DNA of 7,951 nt from Cyclobacteriaceae bacterium (GTDB lineage: Bacteria; Bacteroidota; Bacteroidia; Cytophagales; Cyclobacteriaceae). Each line of letters starts with the position of its first letter. The stretch's first letter is position 1. Shown here piece after piece: positions 4,949 through 7,951 of this stretch. The notes under the pieces are model-generated. The model was not told the origin of the DNA. It made no database searches and saw only the letters and a list, made by a program, of their open reading frames with translations. The position numbers were made by a program, and so were the translations under genes. The DNA lies in the NCBI GenBank assembly GCA_019751475.1, contig JAIENH010000314.1:1-7951 (forward strand), written 5' to 3'.

Positions 4949-6595
4949 CTAATTCAATTTAATAATCTGGCTTACTGATATTCCTGCCGGTTGACTTATA
5001 CTCACGGGTACTTGAGGCATTCCATCCATCATTACTCTCCACCTACCGCTGAAATTTATCTCTACATTTCCAAATGAATTTGGGAGATCAAAATATGTTT
5101 CTCCAACATAAGAACTTTGACCAGAATATACTGGTATTATCGAATTAGTTGGCGGCCCAAGTGTCGAAGTGAACAATGTTGTACCATTGTCTACCAAAGA
5201 TGCATAGCCAAGAGTACTTATCTGCCCAGGGCTGGCGGTTACGAACGAAACAGCGCTAACCTTACTCCGCCATCCCAATATAAGGTTGCCATTCCTATCT
5301 ATGGATCCAATTCGGTACGTTGAAACGGTTAAGTCCATAATATAACGGGCAGCAAATGGTATGTTGATCCTATTTTGTTCAGTCCCATTCAAATAAGCAT
5401 TCCCTGCATCGCGAGTAAATTTTTGAGTTCTTTGTACATACGGATCTCCACCATCTACGCTTAGCTTAGTCGAGGCAATAACTTTGCCGTGATCAGTTCC
5501 AAAATAGAAGTTCAAAGTAGCACCAATAATTGATGGGTCAGTCGTAGTTATACCATACCTCATACCATAAGCCTGCAAAGCTGCTGCATCACCACTTCTG
5601 GCGGCATCGGTGAGTTGATTTATCTGTGCTAAGCTTTCCATTACAGTGCCGTACGTGCCTGAGCGCTCAGCATATCCGGCCATTGGCCCGCCAAACATCA
5701 TGCCGCCTGTACCCATACGGCCAGGCCGATCATCATATCCCAAACATCCGGGACATCCTCCGTTATCATTTCTGTATTTAAGCTCATCCATTAATGATAC
5801 TCGAGAGTCTGGGGCAGGTATAGCCCCTGAGGGATCATTAAATACAACCGGATTTGAGAATGAATAGTTATATGGATTGTAACTAGAAAAGTTATCCGCC
5901 ATCGGGTCTACCTGCATCATCCTGCCAATACTCACATCCATGCCCCGGTAAGGCATATCGTATATGTTTGCATCAATACTTGTCTGCACCTCGCTACCCG
6001 CATTGTACAAGAAGTTATTCTTCACGGAAGATTCTCGTTGGTAAGAGAGTGAACTGTTCTCCATACCATGAGCAAAATTATCGTTGCTCTGCACCACCGG
6101 TGATTTGGTGTGCGCTACTTTAAAGTCATCAAAGTACACTTCCACGGGTGTAGTCTCTTCGTTGCTCAGGTAAATATACACATAGCCTGCCTCCATGATC
6201 GATAGCTCCGGTGATTGCAGTCGCTCGTGTGGTATGTCGGTGCCTGTTTCTCTTGCAGCCCCGGTAATGCGCACAAAGCCTCCCGTTTTATACACAAAGT
6301 TCTTGTCAAAAATCAGCCAGTTGAGGAATGCGCGTGGCCCTGTGCCCGAACTTCCTGTGGTATTGAGCAATCCTCCATACGGAAACGTAGAGCTGCTCGT
6401 GCTATACCCCGCACCATCTACCACCACTCCGGCTGTACCGGCATTGATCTGACCCATCAAAGTAGTAAGCATAGCATTCCAGTTGCTGCTGTTCGGGTCT
6501 ACGTACTTGGCATACACTTCTATGTTTACTTTGTCTCCCGGCACCACCGCCAGTGATCTGGCCAATCCTTGCTTCTCGTTTGCGCTGCCATTCAA
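4949..6595 (-). CDS. Orphan Rhs C-terminal fragment with beta-rich unknown tip (cassette 2)
   Basis: This is the longest Rhs fragment here, 548 codons from TTG 6595. Residues 1-160 are the pre-core region (NGSANEKQGLARSLAVVPGD, KYVDPNSSNWN, YVYIYLSNE, EVYFDDFKVAHTKSP). Residues 171-258 are the Rhs core (NDNFAHGM, YDMPYRGMDVSIGRMMQVDP, NDPSG). A linker at 259-350 contains GGCPGCLGYDD and a glycine-methionine-rich stretch, and ends QAYGMRYG. The tip, about 350-548, has alternating polar and hydrophobic residues typical of beta sheet, with no known toxin motif. The TTG is probably not a true start: in-frame codons upstream (PGFSQRLNGS) still look like Rhs, and the frame is closed only by the TAA (6632-6634) of the preceding gene. 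The gene is therefore a body-less displaced segment. Expression would need read-through, coupling or recombination with an intact rhs. Its partner is the TPR gene two bases downstream. Confidence 0.8.
   Translation of the reverse strand: MNGSANEKQGLARSLAVVPGDKVNIEVYAKYVDPNSSNWNAMLTTLMGQINAGTAGVVVDGAGYSTSSSTFPYGGLLNTTGSSGTGPRAFLNWLIFDKNFVYKTGGFVRITGAARETGTDIPHERLQSPELSIMEAGYVYIYLSNEETTPVEVYFDDFKVAHTKSPVVQSNDNFAHGMENSSLSYQRESSVKNNFLYNAGSEVQTSIDANIYDMPYRGMDVSIGRMMQVDPMADNFSSYNPYNYSFSNPVVFNDPSGAIPAPDSRVSLMDELKYRNDNGGCPGCLGYDDRPGRMGTGGMMFGGPMAGYAERSGTYGTVMESLAQINQLTDAARSGDAAALQAYGMRYGITTTDPSIIGATLNFYFGTDHGKVIASTKLSVDGGDPYVQRTQKFTRDAGNAYLNGTEQNRINIPFAARYIMDLTVSTYRIGSIDRNGNLILGWRSKVSAVSFVTASPGQISTLGYASLVDNGTTLFTSTLGPPTNSIIPVYSGQSSYVGETYFDLPNSFGNVEINFSGRWRVMMDGMPQVPVSISQPAGISVSQIIKLN
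5831..6478 (-). repeat. Rhs pre-core/core homology block, copy B
   Basis: This is the counterpart of copy A at 2030-2683, in the same orientation about 3.8 kb away. Similarity stops after NDPxG, where the two tips become unrelated. That is the usual Rhs pattern of a conserved core and variable C-terminus. Recombination between the copies would delete cassette 3 and its neighbours. Confidence 0.7.
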
Positions 6596-6631
6596 TCGCT
6601 GTGAGAAACCTGGTGCGGCCCAAATGAGTCT

Positions 6632-7099
6632 TTACTTTAAAAACTCAAGAAACGTATTGGGTATTTTATCGACATCTATTCTTTTAGGAAGCGGAACAAT
6701 CCATTTTATCCCAACCTGTGTCCTAAAATAATCAGCCGGAGCAGCCTCGGCCACCGCAAATGATTTGTCATAATCTATTGTAATCTGGAATAGATTTACG
6801 TAGTCATCATTGACATCAAACCTTGCAGGATACCTACTATTCCTAAATTTACCTGAGGTCAACTCATTTTTCATAACGTCAATATCTAGATCACCTTTAG
6901 CTAACTGACCAATTACCGAAATTTCAGTAATAGTTGTATAGTTAAATCCATAGTTATGAATACTTCTCACCAAAGTAATTAGGCCATTCATCAATCTAGG
7001 ATCCTTAAAAATGGTTTTCAAATACTTACCAGAATTCAGATATTCTCCAATCTCTTCTTTAGAGGGAGATTCTTCTTTCTTTAGAAAATTTTTAAACAT
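6632..7099 (-). CDS. Soluble 155-aa protein, candidate immunity protein (cassette 1)
   Basis: I do not recognise the family. The product starts MFKNFLKKEESPSKEEIGEY and is mixed alpha/beta without a signal peptide or membrane segment, so it should be cytoplasmic. Notable stretches are KDPRLMNGLITLVRSIHNYG (33-51), probably helical, FQITIDYDKSFAVAEAAPAD (104-123) and KWIVPLPKRIDVDKIPNTFL (132-151). The frame is open back to an ATG at 7222, but that would overlap the upstream Rhs tip by 113 bases. ATG 7099, ten bases after the tip's TAA and preceded by AAAACTATCAAA, is the better start. Position directly after the glycine-zipper tip makes it the likely immunity partner. Its TAA (6632-6634) also closes the frame of the next Rhs fragment. 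Confidence 0.75.
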   Translation of the reverse strand: MFKNFLKKEESPSKEEIGEYLNSGKYLKTIFKDPRLMNGLITLVRSIHNYGFNYTTITEISVIGQLAKGDLDIDVMKNELTSGKFRNSRYPARFDVNDDYVNLFQITIDYDKSFAVAEAAPADYFRTQVGIKWIVPLPKRIDVDKIPNTFLEFLK

Positions 7100-7109
7100 T
7101 TTGATAGTT

Positions 7110-7951
7110 TTATTTTGATGAAACTTTTGAACCGAGAGATGTACCAAACCATCCTCCTGCGATACTACCAGCGATTCCTCCAACAAACCCACCGACTGTA
7201 GCTCCTGCAGCGTTTCCGACACCTGGAAAAAAGGAACCTACTGCACCGCCTAAGGCGGCACCTGATTTCGCTCCGGCCCATCCTCCGGCAAGAGCGCCTC
7301 CCCAAGAAAAACCTTCTTGAACCAGAGCAGCTCCTTTATTTTGAGCATTTGAAACATTTTGATATGACTGATAGGCAGCATATCCCATCATGACACCACC
7401 AGCTGCCCCTACAAATCTCATCCCATTCATGACCGTAGCATTAGGTTTAGCGAAGTTACCATTTGGATTTATTTTCATAGAGTTTGCTGGCTTTTGCCAT
7501 TCTGAAAGAGCAGCGTAGTCAGGGGTACTTAGAGCCCTTGTCTCTAAAACAATAGAATTCCTTTGAGAACTGGCAAAAACAAGCACATCATAGGGTTGAC
7601 CGTAGTACACTGACAATGACCTTACTTGTGGGCTGTAGTAAAATTCTCTGACCCCCCAATTATAAACGGCTGCTGTGCCAACCCACTTTGTTGTAGCATT
7701 CCAAGTTATCTTCTCATCGTAAACTGGATCAAGATTCAACAACGATCCATCAGATGCATAGCTATAACCATATAGCCCAGAAACAACAACCCACTCTGAG
7801 CTAGAAGTGTAAGAAGTGCCGTATTTCTTTCCGTAAGTCTCTAATGACATACTACCATTCTTCACAGCGTCCAAATCACCTAGTGATGGGAGCATACTTC
7901 CAAAAAATCCTAGAGTACCTGCTAATCTTCCAAACATTCCCCCATACATAT
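7110..7951 (-). CDS. C-terminal part of an Rhs protein with glycine-zipper tip (5' end outside window)
   Basis: The frame is open to the right edge. The ATG at 7949 sits in a glycine-rich stretch (MYGGMFGRLAG) and need not be a start. Residues are counted from that ATG. Residues 1-44 (...DLDAVKNGSMSLETYGKKYG) match in layout the post-core linker of the Rhs fragment at 4949-6595 (...LTDAARSGDAAALQAYGMRYG), so I infer an Rhs core just beyond the window. Residues 50-150 are beta-rich with many Tyr and Trp. A hydrophobic segment lies at 177-192. The C-terminus, about 217-272, is a long glycine zipper (AGGWAGAKSGAALGGAVGSF, then VGGFVGGIAGSIAGGWFG) followed by a short basic end. Glycine zippers pack or insert in membranes, so a membrane-active tip is possible. 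Other zipper proteins are structural. The likely immunity gene follows ten bases downstream. Confidence 0.7.
   Translation of the reverse strand, partial: MYGGMFGRLAGTLGFFGSMLPSLGDLDAVKNGSMSLETYGKKYGTSYTSSSEWVVVSGLYGYSYASDGSLLNLDPVYDEKITWNATTKWVGTAAVYNWGVREFYYSPQVRSLSVYYGQPYDVLVFASSQRNSIVLETRALSTPDYAALSEWQKPANSMKINPNGNFAKPNATVMNGMRFVGAAGGVMMGYAAYQSYQNVSNAQNKGAALVQEGFSWGGALAGGWAGAKSGAALGGAVGSFFPGVGNAAGATVGGFVGGIAGSIAGGWFGTSLGSKVSSK

Noticed and set aside
5745..5760. CPGC pair in cassette 2 as a zinc finger
   Set aside because: Only one Cys pair is present, in a glycine-rich linker, with no second pair or histidines at suitable spacing.
6195..6556. Plus-strand open frames opposite the Rhs pre-core
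   Set aside because: They are antisense to well-supported coding sequence, rich in Cys, Pro and Arg, and without recognisable domains. The same applies to plus-strand frames near 1044-1295, 2089-2374, 4153-4338, 5117-5323, 5646-5867 and 6483-6731.
6402..6623. Minus-strand reading frame starting just after the cassette 1 partner
   Set aside because: It runs out of phase through the Rhs pre-core region, whose own frame has clear family motifs. The product is an arginine- and glycine-rich shadow.
7100..7222. Longer version of the cassette 1 partner gene starting at ATG 7222
   Set aside because: It would overlap the Rhs tip by 113 bases, and the extra 41 residues are the antiphase reading of the glycine-zipper DNA. 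ATG 7099 fits the short spacing seen in the other cassettes.
7243..7255. Palindrome CCGCC-TAA-GGCGG
   Set aside because: It falls in codons for an alternating Gly-Ala-Leu-Gly-Gly stretch, where such symmetry arises easily. It lacks the TAAA loop and flanks of the left-end repeats.

Overview
The window looks like accessory DNA from a member of the Bacteroidota, probably a Cytophagales-type genome. The reasons are AT-rich genes with A-rich sequence rather than Shine-Dalgarno motifs before the start codons, Rhs core sequences of the Bacteroidota style (YDMPYRG.DVSIGRMMQVDP, NDPxG), and a short lipobox lipoprotein (LASC). The phylum call is fairly firm. The order is inference from remembered family resemblance, not from a search.

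Layout. Nearly everything from 7951 down to 764 is on the minus strand and forms one tandem array of four Rhs C-terminal tip plus small-gene cassettes. Reading 5' to 3' on the minus strand: (1) the end of an Rhs protein entering from the right edge, with a glycine-zipper C-terminus (7951-7110), then a 155-aa soluble protein (7099-6632); (2) an Rhs fragment with pre-core, core and tip (6595-4949), then a secreted TPR protein (4946-4380); (3) a more divergent Rhs fragment (4302-3064), then a four-helix membrane protein (3061-2690); (4) an Rhs fragment (2677-1268), then a TPM-domain lipoprotein (1255-764). Tip and partner are 2 to 12 bases apart each time. This is the arrangement known for Rhs/polymorphic toxin C-termini with immunity genes, including displaced 'orphan' cassettes. 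Only cassette 1 could have an intact upstream Rhs body, which lies outside the window. The other three lack the long N-terminal part and begin at different points of the Rhs pre-core region. Toxin and immunity roles are inferred from position. No tip has an enzymatic motif that I recognise.

Left end. A plus-strand locus at 127-579 converges on the array. It reads as a two-helix membrane protein followed by a PH-like soluble domain, divided by a single in-frame TAA at 313-315. Bases 1-126 hold nothing I can support. Bases 580-763 hold small palindromes.

Small mobile-looking repeats. A 51-base unit of two hairpins flanked by direct repeats TTCAGT sits at the 3' end of the TPM gene and brings in its stop codon. 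Removing the unit with one repeat copy joins the gene in frame to 25 further sense codons and a TAA. A different GC-rich imperfect palindrome (4239-4273) is inserted in frame in the pre-core of Rhs fragment 3. No tRNA, rRNA, CRISPR array, integrase or transposase gene was seen.
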